NCBI RefSeq assembly: GCF_017308075.1 | Contig: NZ_JAFKFX010000029.1 | Span: forward strand, 161,691 to 225,690 | Length of the DNA stretch: 64,000 bases | Reading direction: 5' to 3' | Source: Allobosea sp. | GTDB taxonomy: Bacteria > Pseudomonadota > Alphaproteobacteria > Rhizobiales > Beijerinckiaceae | Shown: in pieces, positions 23,748 through 31,999 of the stretch | Numbering within the stretch: the first letter of the stretch is position 1 | Layout: the number at the start of each line of letters is the position of its first letter | Program-made: the position numbers and the translations under genes | Notes under the pieces: model-generated | Told to the model about the DNA's origin: nothing | What the model saw: the letters and a program-made list of their open reading frames with translations, nothing else | Databases searched by the model: none

Positions 23748-26267
23748 TCATCCTCCTACCCTGTCCCAACCGGGATCGCCCGCTCTCGCATTGCTGCGAC
23801 GGCCGATCTGCTCGAGCGAGGCGGCTGCGGCCGGCTCGCCCGCCCGACGCAGCGCCGATGCCGCCGCGAAGATGTGTCGCTGGGTGTTCGAGGCCCAACC
23901 GGTTACGGCTGCCTTCTGCTTCTCCGACCCGGTCTCATGGAGCGTACGCAAGCCGTCCATGATATCCGGCCCCAGGGCTCGCGCGACCGCCGCCGTGAGA
24001 TCCGTGCTCCACCCTTGCGACATGTGTCGCAGGGCGATGCCGGCGAGGACGCGGCTCTCCTTCGGAACGGTGTTGAAGTCGAACGTCGCCAGCCTTTCGG
24101 AGGGCCGAGCGCCTCGCGCTTTCCGCGTCCTCTCGCTCTTCCCCTTGCGTTCATCGATGAGCGCGTGCGCATCGGCCCGGTGCGCCTTCGCCTGATCCCT
24201 CAGGATTGCCACGACCATGAAGCCCGCACCGATCGCGATCGGAAAGCTCGCCCCGGCGAGAAGCCCACCCGATATCGCCAGGGCGAAGGCGGCCTTTTGC
24301 AGGGCTGTGGTCTGCAAGATGCGCGCAGCGCGGAAGGCACGGTCGATCCGTCTTTGCAGGAGACGTTGAGCCTCCTGCTCCGCAGCGCGGATCGCTGCGC
24401 GCCGTGCCTTCCGCGACATGTCGCCGTCGCGACGCGGCTCCTGCGCGCGTTTGCGGCGCACCTCGGAGAAGACGTGATCATGCTCGCCGTCGATCGCCGC
24501 CTCGAACAGGCCGCAACGGACTTCGCGATCGACCTGCGCCTCGGCGCGGCGATGGGCCGCGATCAAGCCATCTCGGATGACGTCCTCCAGGGGACGTGCC
24601 TGTGCCCTCAGGAGGGCGAGGTCGTCAGGAGTGATGGCCATCGCCCCAGGGGCGGTCGGCGTGAGTTGCGACTGAAGATCATGGGCCATGCCGGTCGCCA
24701 GGTGAACTGCCATCAGAATGCCTGGCTTGTCCCCAAGCGCGATCTCGAAGCCGGCTTCGGCGAAGGCGCGAGGGAGCGGTAGGGATGAACTCATCGAGGC
24801 CATGGCAGAAGCGAGAAGCTGTTGGGACGCCGCAGGCCGCATGGTTGTCCGGTCCGCATGCCGGCGGTTCGGCGGTGGAAGGCCGGCCATCCTCGACGCG
24901 ACATCGCCATCGAACATCACCTGGCCGACCGCCGACCGAAAATTCCTTCCCGCGCCCTGGCCGGTTCTATGTTTCTGCTCGCGACTATCCAGCAAGGTGC
25001 GTGTAAGGGATTGCCGTTGGCTGGCCTCGATGGCGGCCGGCAGGAGAACTCCTCCCCCCATCCGCATGGCGAAGTCAGGGCCTGCCAGGAGAGTACCGGA
25101 GGCCGCCAGACCAGCGACCTCCTTGCGCCGAGCTGGCGTCGGCAAGATTCGAGCAGCGCGTAGTGCGCGATTGGCCCTTCGTTCCTGAAGGATACTGGCT
25201 GTCTGTTCTGCGGCACGGATCGCGATGCGCCGGGCCTGTTGCGACATCTCTTCGTCGCCGCGCGGGCTTTTCGCGCGCCTGCGGCGCTGCTCGGCGAAAA
25301 ACGGGTCGAGGTCGCCGTCGACGGCGGCCTCGAACAGGCCCCTGCAGATCTCGCGATCGACATTGGCCTCAGCACGGCGGTGAGAGGCAACCAGGCCGCT
25401 GCGGACGACCTCAGCCAGTCGACGGGCCTGCGATCGGAGGATGCCAAGATCCTCGTCGCTGATGACCATTGGTTCTGGGACGATCTTCTTGAGCGACCGC
25501 GCCAGCGAATAGGCAGCCCCGGAAGACATGTGGACAGCCATCAGCACCTCCCGCCTGTCGCCGAGTGCGATCGCAAAACCCGCACGGGAGAGGGCACGAG
25601 GAACTGGCAAGGCAGGGCCGGACGAGGCTAGCGCAGCCGCGAGCAGACGTCGGAACTCGACCGGCCGCATTTTCGTCCGCGCGCCCTGCTGCCTGTCTGC
25701 CTCGGTATCGCGATCTCGATTCCGGACCGGTTCGTATTGAGCGAGCACCTCGGCCATGGCGATCTCGCCGCGCGCATGGAGGGCTTCCGCGTTCTTCTGG
25801 ATCCGCGGTCCGGGCACGATCTGCTCGCCGAACTCGAGCTCGAGGATGCGGCCGGCCAGTTCGTCGGCCCTGTAGTTCAGCTTCGACGACAGGACCCGCC
25901 CGGTCGCCGGATTCACGGCCGCATAGAGCAGGTGAACATGGGAGGGGCGCCTGCCCTTCTTGTGGACGATCACCTTTCGCGGCTGATCGGCCGGGATCCC
26001 GTGCTCGCGCTCGACGACCTCGATCATCCTGAGCAATCCCACCTCGTCGAGCGCCAGGAACGGCGAGCATTTGATGTGCGCGACCGTGATCCTCGCCCGC
26101 ACGTTCGACGCGCTCAGCGCGGAGAACATCTGCAACGCCCGATCGAGATCGGCTGGGCAGTCCCGGTCCAGATCGGTCCGGTCCACGACGCGCTCGTTAT
26201 TCTCGGCGTCGAGAAGGTGCCGGACCCGGTCCGGGTCGTCGCCGACGAAGCTGGAGCGGATGATCAC
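23748..26267 (-). CDS. Relaxase (MOBP-like) with an internally duplicated C-terminal region
   Basis: 839 residues from a GTG at 26267, which overlaps the upstream stop as GTGA (MIIRSSFVGDDPDRVRHLL). Residues 1-160 are the relaxase domain; the metal-binding motif is PSHVHLLYAAVNP at about 108-120. The position where many MOBP enzymes have the catalytic Tyr reads RHLLDAENNERV here, so the Tyr is not visible. Residues 200-409 and 476-686 are two diverged copies of the same unit (MRP..., LP.PRA...AGF.IALGD, SHRRAEA.VDRE, RRAIRAAEQ-like). Each ends in a hydrophobic stretch that may touch the membrane. It would nick at oriT and lead the strand during conjugative transfer. The partner gene is the MobC/TraJ-like gene upstream. 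Confidence 0.85.
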   Translation of the reverse strand: MIIRSSFVGDDPDRVRHLLDAENNERVVDRTDLDRDCPADLDRALQMFSALSASNVRARITVAHIKCSPFLALDEVGLLRMIEVVEREHGIPADQPRKVIVHKKGRRPSHVHLLYAAVNPATGRVLSSKLNYRADELAGRILELEFGEQIVPGPRIQKNAEALHARGEIAMAEVLAQYEPVRNRDRDTEADRQQGARTKMRPVEFRRLLAAALASSGPALPVPRALSRAGFAIALGDRREVLMAVHMSSGAAYSLARSLKKIVPEPMVISDEDLGILRSQARRLAEVVRSGLVASHRRAEANVDREICRGLFEAAVDGDLDPFFAEQRRRRAKSPRGDEEMSQQARRIAIRAAEQTASILQERRANRALRAARILPTPARRKEVAGLAASGTLLAGPDFAMRMGGGVLLPAAIEASQRQSLTRTLLDSREQKHRTGQGAGRNFRSAVGQVMFDGDVASRMAGLPPPNRRHADRTTMRPAASQQLLASAMASMSSSLPLPRAFAEAGFEIALGDKPGILMAVHLATGMAHDLQSQLTPTAPGAMAITPDDLALLRAQARPLEDVIRDGLIAAHRRAEAQVDREVRCGLFEAAIDGEHDHVFSEVRRKRAQEPRRDGDMSRKARRAAIRAAEQEAQRLLQRRIDRAFRAARILQTTALQKAAFALAISGGLLAGASFPIAIGAGFMVVAILRDQAKAHRADAHALIDERKGKSERTRKARGARPSERLATFDFNTVPKESRVLAGIALRHMSQGWSTDLTAAVARALGPDIMDGLRTLHETGSEKQKAAVTGWASNTQRHIFAAASALRRAGEPAAAASLEQIGRRSNARAGDPGWDRVGG

Positions 26268-26647
26268 GACCGGCGCCGCTTCAGCGTCGCGATCACGCAC
26301 GCGAGCGCCGCCTCGAGAACGCTCTGCAGGCGGTCAAGATCCGGAATCGCATCCGCATGCCTTCCGTCGGCATTGAGGCGTGCCGCAATCTGGTTCAGCT
26401 TGTTTTCTAGGCGCCCGAGGTCGCCGAGGAGCTGTCGCAGGATCGCGGCGTTCGCGACGGCACGGCGCACGTGGTTCAGCTTTGCCACCATGCCCAGGTC
26501 GCGGGCGACGATCCTGCGCGCGAACTGGCCGGCGGTGAGCCCCTGCGCGGCCGCCACTTCCATCAACCTGGCCCGATCGGCTGGCGGCAGCCTGAAGCTG
26601 ACCGGTCGCATAAGGCCCTTGTCTTTCTCTTCATGTTGGATCGCCAT
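26264..26647 (-). CDS. MobC/TraJ-like relaxosome accessory protein
   Basis: 127 residues from the ATG at 26647 (MAIQHEEKDKGLMRPVSFRL). The ribbon-helix-helix region is RPVSFRLPPADRARLMEVAA, followed by GLTAGQFARRIVA. The MobC-type segment ILRQLLGDLGRLENKLNQIA follows at about residues 70-90. Such proteins bind oriT and help the relaxase open the DNA. It overlaps the relaxase start by four bases (GTGA), so the two are translated together, as with traJ-traI of RP4. Confidence 0.82.
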   Translation of the reverse strand: MAIQHEEKDKGLMRPVSFRLPPADRARLMEVAAAQGLTAGQFARRIVARDLGMVAKLNHVRRAVANAAILRQLLGDLGRLENKLNQIAARLNADGRHADAIPDLDRLQSVLEAALACVIATLKRRRS

Positions 26648-27008
26648 GCGAACCTTCCGTGCATAGCGCGGACAGAACCCGGCTCGTCCCACGAGGCGGC
26701 GGGGGTCCACGGGGGCAGCGCCCTCTGGCCAGCAGACTTGGAGCATCGCCTGCGATGTCTACAAGTCGTCACTGGCCTAACGTCGCACTAAAGGGCCTCG
26801 CTTAAAATCACCGCGATCTCACCTGATTATAATCCGGTGAATGATCATCGATCATAAATTCAAAAGACCCGTCCATAAATTTGAGATCAACTATCCATGA
26901 GCCAGATATAAGCGGCTCATTTTTCGCTAATGTCTCATTTGTCACGCATGTCTACTGGATCGCGCGCCGGCCATTTGCGATCACTCTCCTGGCGAAAGGA
27001 GGTGGCAC
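26648..27008. other. Candidate origin of transfer (oriT) region
   Basis: This 361-base gap lies between divergent TraJ-like and TraK-like genes, the position of oriT in RP4. From 26800 to 26940 it is far more AT-rich than its neighbours. It contains several repeats: TGATCATCGATCA (26842-26854) and the ATGAGCC/GGCTCAT hairpin (26897-26920). CTATCCATGA at 26891-26900 resembles P-type nic sites (core TATCCTG) with an extra base. The strand and nick position are not settled. Confidence 0.55.
26897..26924 (+). repeat. Hairpin with T run inside the candidate oriT
   Basis: ATGAGCC (26897-26903) and GGCTCAT (26914-26920) form a 7-bp stem with a 10-base loop, followed by TTTT. It could be an intrinsic terminator or a relaxosome-binding inverted repeat next to the nic-like sequence. 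Confidence 0.45.
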
Positions 27009-27524
27009 ATGTCGGCGGACAACGAGGTCGAGATGGCGGTCGCACGCCTCGCTCGGATTGCCCCGGGCTCTTCGCGGCGCCGAACCCTCAAGGACCGCAT
27101 TCGGGCGCTGATGCCCGCGATCGAAGAGGCGCGAGCCAAGGGTCTTAGCTGGAAAGAGATCCACGCAGAGATCCTAGCCGCGGGCATCGCGATCGAGCCG
27201 CCGATCCTGGCCAACTATGTCTGTGAGCATCGTCGTCAAGGCCGTCTCGCCTGCGCCCACGATGGGCATGGCCGGGACGAGACGTCGCAGGACCCGGTTG
27301 TCGTCGCTCTCCCCCGCCGCGGCAAAGCAGGAACCTCCCGGGTTCCGCTTCAAGTCCATCAGGGACGGGCAGATGAAACCTCACCCTCCCCGAGCGACGG
27401 CGCCCGAGCCTCTGCGCCTGCGGACAACAGTTCGCACCCGGCTCCGGGCCCGGGTCAGGTGGCGGATCAATACGTCGAAGCCCTCCACAGCGACCGACCG
27501 ACCAAGGTCAGCCGGCCCAGGTGA
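27009..27524 (+). CDS. TraK-like oriT-binding protein (inferred)
   Basis: 171 residues from an ATG with a strong ribosome site (AAAGGAGGTGGCAC). Residues 25-80 read LKDRIRALMPAIEEARAKGL followed by SWKEIHAEILAAGI and then LANYVCEHRRQ. This matches the layout of RP4 TraK (long helix, GWP-type turn, IWE.L.E.G, YQ.F..YV). The C-terminal half is basic and Pro/Ser-rich, probably disordered. TraK of RP4 binds beside oriT and shapes the relaxosome. The position, divergent from the TraJ-like gene and upstream of a ParA-type gene, supports the assignment, though overall similarity is weak. Confidence 0.6.
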   Translation: MSADNEVEMAVARLARIAPGSSRRRTLKDRIRALMPAIEEARAKGLSWKEIHAEILAAGIAIEPPILANYVCEHRRQGRLACAHDGHGRDETSQDPVVVALPRRGKAGTSRVPLQVHQGRADETSPSPSDGARASAPADNSSHPAPGPGQVADQYVEALHSDRPTKVSRPR

Positions 27525-27549
27525 ACCTCAGCAGCGCAAGGAGCACATC

Positions 27550-28392
27550 GTGAACCGAAACGGCAACAGGACTGGTAGCAAGCCGCTCGAAAGCGGCTTC
27601 CCGCCCCTGCTCCTCATCGTCCTCGAAGGCAAAGGCGGCGTCGCCAAGAGCGTCACCGCCGATGCCGCGCACTACTGCTTCAGCAGCCTGGGCTACGTCA
27701 CCCTGGCCGCAGAGAGCGATACGACGAACTCGATCATGAGCTCGACCCATGACGACGTCGTGTTCGTCAGCGCGGGCAAGGCGGGCTGGCACACGACGAT
27801 CGGCGTCCACCTGCAGCGCATGGGTCATCCCGGCGGCGCCGACGTGATCGTTTTCGACACCGGCGCGCGTGACGAGGTCCACGTCCGCGCGAAGCTCGAC
27901 TATTTCGCCCGGACCATGGCGGCGGTCGGCGGCCAGGTTCTCGTCATCCGCCCGATCACGACCTCTGGCTCGGCCCAGCGCAATGCGATCGACTTCGCAA
28001 TGTCGACCGCCGGGAGCGCCATCGCGACCGTCTTCATGCAGGTCCGGGCCCAGGGCCGCACGGAAGAGCATTTCACGAGGTGGGAGGCGACCGGGAGCCT
28101 GCGGGACGCGAAGCAGGTCGGCGCCGTCGACACCTGGATCGACGATCTCGGCGTCGAGGAGGCGGACGAGGCTGTCGCGCTTGGACTGAGCTTCGCCGAC
28201 GTCGCTGCGGAAAACTTCGCCAGGGCCGGAGAAGACGAGAGCGAGGCCAGGTCGTATTTCGACGAGGCGAAGGTCCTCTGGTTCCAGGACTGGCTGGAAG
28301 AGCAGAAGGCCCGGTGGCTGCCGGCCTTCCGGCAGGCGCTCGCCAACCGGCGGGTCGATGGTACGCCGCTGGCGCCGGAGGCCGCTCCGTGA
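27550..28392 (+). CDS. ParA/TraL-like P-loop ATPase of the transfer region
   Basis: 280 residues from a GTG at 27550, chosen for its ribosome site (AAGGAG, 7-base spacing). The deviant Walker A is LEGKGGVAKSVTAD, compare GKGGVGKS of RP4 TraL. Asp in VIVFDTGARDE serves as Walker B. The remaining domain is compact and lacks a DNA-binding extension. ParA-type proteins of transfer systems (TraL, VirC1) place the relaxosome at the cell pole or coupling protein. The stop overlaps the next gene as GTGA. Confidence 0.7.
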   Translation: MNRNGNRTGSKPLESGFPPLLLIVLEGKGGVAKSVTADAAHYCFSSLGYVTLAAESDTTNSIMSSTHDDVVFVSAGKAGWHTTIGVHLQRMGHPGGADVIVFDTGARDEVHVRAKLDYFARTMAAVGGQVLVIRPITTSGSAQRNAIDFAMSTAGSAIATVFMQVRAQGRTEEHFTRWEATGSLRDAKQVGAVDTWIDDLGVEEADEAVALGLSFADVAAENFARAGEDESEARSYFDEAKVLWFQDWLEEQKARWLPAFRQALANRRVDGTPLAPEAAP

Positions 28393-29240
28393 TCGACCCG
28401 ACCCGTCGCAAGGAGTTGATCCTTAGGGTCGGTCTCGGGCGCATTACCCGCGCCCGGGACCTCGAAGACACCTGGAGCCGCCGGCTCGCCGCGATGGCGA
28501 AGCCGGCGGTGGTCCTGCGCACCGTCCTTATCGCTTCGGTTTCGGTCGTTGTCGCCGGCGCCGCGACCGTCTGCGCCGGTGTGGTGGGGGGCTACAGCAT
28601 CGTGCCTCGCGACAGCGTGCGACTCGCCCGTCTTGTCGCCGACCTCGTGCCCGACGCTGCCGCTCTCACCGCGGCTGATCTTCGGATCAGGTTCCGGTCG
28701 GCCGCCCGCGCCGTCGCCATCGTCGATCAGACGATCACGGCAAGACCAGTCGACCCTGCGAGCCTGACCTGGTTCGAGCGCGTCTTCGGCACGCCGGCGC
28801 CACAGGTCGATCCCGGCCGCGAGGCGGCCCTGCTCGGCGTCGTCGACCACCTCGCCGCGCTGCCGATCGATCAGCGTGCCGACGCCATCGACGACATGAT
28901 GCAGTGGGCTCTCCTTGGCCGAAACCGGCATGTCTGGACGGTGATGAAACACATCGGCGAGCAGCCTTCCGAGGTTCGGCAGGTACTCCTGGGCAGCGAG
29001 GCGAAGGGGCTGATAGGCGTCCTCGCCTGGCTGAGGGAGCGGCAGGGTCGCGGCCCGGAGATCACCAATCTCACGAAGGCCATTGAGATGCACCGCCGTG
29101 AACTCGCCGATGAGATCGCGCGCATGAACCAGCAGAACCAATCCCTTTTGCGCGAGACGGAGGGCCTCCGCGGGCGCCGCATCGCCTGCGGGAAGCAGGC
29201 TGCGGAATTCGCCGCATGTCTGAAACAGAGGCCTCTCTGA
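28389..29240 (+). CDS. Membrane protein of the transfer operon (TraM position)
   Basis: 283 residues from a GTG at 28389, coupled to the upstream gene by a GTGA overlap. One strong membrane segment lies near residues 40-65 (VVLRTVLIASVSVVVAGAAT, then VCAGVVGGY). The C-terminus is a long helix rich in Arg/Glu (about 215-270), likely a coiled coil. No domain family was recognised. RP4 also has a membrane-linked TraM after TraL, but this protein is longer and no sequence similarity was seen. The assignment therefore rests on order alone. Confidence 0.55.
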   Translation: MIDPTRRKELILRVGLGRITRARDLEDTWSRRLAAMAKPAVVLRTVLIASVSVVVAGAATVCAGVVGGYSIVPRDSVRLARLVADLVPDAAALTAADLRIRFRSAARAVAIVDQTITARPVDPASLTWFERVFGTPAPQVDPGREAALLGVVDHLAALPIDQRADAIDDMMQWALLGRNRHVWTVMKHIGEQPSEVRQVLLGSEAKGLIGVLAWLRERQGRGPEITNLTKAIEMHRRELADEIARMNQQNQSLLRETEGLRGRRIACGKQAAEFAACLKQRPL

Positions 29241-29275
29241 GGCTGTGAGCCCAGGATTCACAACGGAGACGAACG

Positions 29276-29461
29276 ATGGATGAGAATCTGAAGACGGACT
29301 ACCGCATGCTGGTCTACCAGCACGCCATGGCGCTCACGACCTATGCCAAGATGTCGAACACCGACGCAAAGGCTCGAGCAATCGACCTCGCGCGCAGCAT
29401 CTTCGGCAACGATCCGGAGTTCAACGCGGCCTTCCGCTCGCCGGAGGACGAGGAAGACTAA
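29276..29461 (+). CDS. Small hypothetical protein
   Basis: 61 residues from an ATG with CGGAGACG upstream. It begins MDENLKTDYRMLVYQHAMAL, is probably all-helical, and ends in an acidic tail. It lies 35 bases after the membrane protein in the same direction, so it belongs to the transfer operon. No family was recognised. Confidence 0.6.
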   Translation: MDENLKTDYRMLVYQHAMALTTYAKMSNTDAKARAIDLARSIFGNDPEFNAAFRSPEDEED

Positions 29462-29647
29462 CGCGTCGTTCTACTCCGGCCACTTGAACGTGCCAGCGCG
29501 CCATCCAGCGGAGGAGATCCGGCGTATCCCGCCGATCGAGCTCATCCGCGTCGACGGCACCTACGGCGACCAGACAACGAGACGCGGCGGCCCGGCAAGA
29601 GTGCGCGAGGAAGGGATGGCCGCGTCAACAGACGCCAGAGCGCCACA

Positions 29648-29668
29648 AAAGGGCCGCCGGGACCCTTT
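29648..29668 (+). terminator. Hairpin between the transfer operon and the helicase gene
   Basis: AAAGGG (29648-29653) pairs with CCCTTT (29663-29668) and is followed by a CTCTC-rich tract. It may terminate the upstream operon before the helicase gene at 29702. The rest of the 29462-29701 gap shows no gene. Confidence 0.4.
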
Positions 29669-29701
29669 CTCTCAATCGGAGAACCGCCGAATATAGCCGC
29701 C

Positions 29702-31891
29702 ATGAAATCCCGTCCGGCTGAATCCGCGACCGAAGTCCTGGCGGGCCTCGTCGAGCGCGTGACGTTCCACAATGACGAGAACGGCTTCGCGGTCCTGCGT
29801 GTGAAGGCGCGCGGCAAGCGTGATCTCGTCACCGTCGTCGGACACGCCGCCGTCATCTCCGCGGGCGAGTTCATCCAGGCGAGCGGCGAATGGGCGAACG
29901 ATCGCCAGCACGGCCTTCAGTTCCGGGCGCGCTTCCTCAAGGCGACGCCGCCGACCACTGTCGAGGGCATCGAGAAGTACCTCGGTTCCGGCATGATCCG
30001 CGGCATCGGACCGGTCTATGCCAGGAAGTTGGTGCGCGCGTTCGGCGAGACGGTCTTCGATGTCATCGAGGCCGAGCCGGAGCGGTTGCGCGAGGTGACG
30101 GGCATCGGACCGAAACGGGCAGAGCGGATTGTCGCCGGCTGGGCCGAGCAGCGCGTCATCCGCGAGATCATGATCTTCCTGCATGCGAATGGCGTCGGCA
30201 CCTCGCGGGCGGTCCGCATCTACAAGACCTATGGCAATGACGCGATCCAGCTCATCTCGGAGGATCCGTACCGGCTAGCGCGGGATATTCGCGGCATCGG
30301 CTTCCGCACCGCCGACGCCGTGGCGATGAAGCTCGGTATCGAGAAGACCGCGATGATCCGCGCTCGCGCCGGCATTTCCTATGTGCTGACCGTGGCTCTC
30401 GACGACGGGCATTGCGGCCTACCGAGCGACAAGCTGCGACCTCTCGCCATGGAGCTCCTGGATATTCCGGAAGCCGTGATCATCGACGCGTTGAGACTCG
30501 AGCTCGAAGCCGGCGCCGTCATCACCGACACGGTCGAGGACCATCCTTGTGTGTTCCTCGCCGGGCTCTACCGGGCCGAGCAGTCGATCGTGTCGCGTCT
30601 CACAGCCCTGAAATCCGGCCCCACACCCTGGCCCGAGATCGACGCGGGGAAAGCGATCCCCTGGGTCGAGGAGAAGACCGGACTGATGTTGGCCGAAAGC
30701 CAGAAGGCGGCGGTGCGCACCGCGCTCGCCTCCAAGCTCATGGTGATCACAGGCGGGCCCGGCGTCGGCAAGACGACGCTGGTCAACTCTGTCCTGAAGA
30801 TCCTCGCCGCCAAGCGCATAGACCTGCTGCTTTGCGCACCCACCGGCCGCGCCGCGAAGCGCATGACGGAGACCACAGGCCGGGAGGCGAAGACCATCCA
30901 CCGGCTGCTGGAGGTCGATCCCAGGACCGGCGGCTTCAAGCGCAACGACGAGAACCCGCTTTCCTGCGAGCTGCTCGTCGTCGACGAGACCTCCATGGTC
31001 GACGTCGTACTGATGAACGCGCTGCTGAAGGCCGTGCCGGACGATGCGGCGGTGATCTTCGTCGGCGACGTCGACCAGCTGCCGCCCGTGGGGCCGGGCC
31101 AGGCGCTCGCCGACATCATCGCAAGCGGGGCCGTACCCGTCGTCCATCTGACCGAGGTGTTCCGGCAGGCTGCGCAGAGCCAGATCATCCAGAGCGCCCA
31201 TCGGATCAATACCGGCCTACTTCCCGATCTCGCGAAGCCGGAAGGCGAGACCGATTTCTATTTCGTGCCGGCAGACAGTCCCGAGGTCGCCGTGCCGCGG
31301 CTGATCGAGATCGTCCGGGAGCGCATTCCGCGCCGCTTCGGCGTCGACCCGGTCCGCGACATCCAGGTGCTCTGCCCCATGAACCGGGGCGGCGTCGGGG
31401 CTCGCTCGCTCAACATCGAGCTGCAGGAGGCGCTCAACTCGGGTACCGAGCCGCGCGTTGAGAAGTTCGGCACCACCTTCGCCATCGGCGACAAGGTCAT
31501 GCAGATCGAGAACGACTACGACAAGGAGGTCTATAACGGCGATGTCGGCTTCGTCGAGGCGATCGATCTCGACACGGGTGAGATGGCGATCGGCTTCGAC
31601 GGCCGCTCGGTCTCCTTCCAGTTCGGAGAACTCGACCAGGTGGTGCTCGCCTACGCCACCACGATCCACAAATCGCAGGGCTCTGAATATCCGGTCGTGG
31701 TCATCCCGGTCCTGACCCAGCACTACGCCATGCTGCAGCGGAATCTGCTCTACACCGGCGTCACACGCGGCAGGCGCCTCGTCGTCCTGCTCGGCCAGAA
31801 AAAGGCCATCGCCATAGCCGCGAAGAATACGTCGGGCAGGCGGCGATGGTCGAAGCTAAGGGAGTGGCTGGCGCCGGGTGATCGCACTTGA
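29702..31891 (+). CDS. RecD2-type SF1B DNA helicase
   Basis: 729 residues. The RecD2 N-terminal OB-like region and helix-hairpin-helix motifs (MIRGIGPVYARKL near 98-110; VTGIGPKRAERIV near 132-144; RGIGFRTAD near 197) come first. Walker A is ITGGPGVGKTTLV at about 349-361 and Walker B LLVVDETSMVD. The C-terminal motif VI region has TTIHKSQGSEYPVV and NLLYTGVTRGRR. RecD2 helicases unwind DNA 5' to 3' without RecBC. On a mobile element it may serve transfer, replication or repair. A nearly identical fragment of the 3' end of another copy lies at 51000-51198. Confidence 0.92.
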   Translation: MKSRPAESATEVLAGLVERVTFHNDENGFAVLRVKARGKRDLVTVVGHAAVISAGEFIQASGEWANDRQHGLQFRARFLKATPPTTVEGIEKYLGSGMIRGIGPVYARKLVRAFGETVFDVIEAEPERLREVTGIGPKRAERIVAGWAEQRVIREIMIFLHANGVGTSRAVRIYKTYGNDAIQLISEDPYRLARDIRGIGFRTADAVAMKLGIEKTAMIRARAGISYVLTVALDDGHCGLPSDKLRPLAMELLDIPEAVIIDALRLELEAGAVITDTVEDHPCVFLAGLYRAEQSIVSRLTALKSGPTPWPEIDAGKAIPWVEEKTGLMLAESQKAAVRTALASKLMVITGGPGVGKTTLVNSVLKILAAKRIDLLLCAPTGRAAKRMTETTGREAKTIHRLLEVDPRTGGFKRNDENPLSCELLVVDETSMVDVVLMNALLKAVPDDAAVIFVGDVDQLPPVGPGQALADIIASGAVPVVHLTEVFRQAAQSQIIQSAHRINTGLLPDLAKPEGETDFYFVPADSPEVAVPRLIEIVRERIPRRFGVDPVRDIQVLCPMNRGGVGARSLNIELQEALNSGTEPRVEKFGTTFAIGDKVMQIENDYDKEVYNGDVGFVEAIDLDTGEMAIGFDGRSVSFQFGELDQVVLAYATTIHKSQGSEYPVVVIPVLTQHYAMLQRNLLYTGVTRGRRLVVLLGQKKAIAIAAKNTSGRRRWSKLREWLAPGDRT

Positions 31892-31999
31892 CAGCCAAGC
31901 GCCAGCTACGTGCCGCGCCCATGTATCTATGGCTTGGAGCCAATCGTCACGGCGTGAAGACGATCCGGGCGATCGTTTCCGACGCGCCGGAACCGGCTA

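Noticed and set aside
27900-29261. 453-codon minus-strand frame
   Set aside because: It overlaps the ParA-like and membrane-protein genes, which have Walker motifs, GTGA coupling and ribosome sites.
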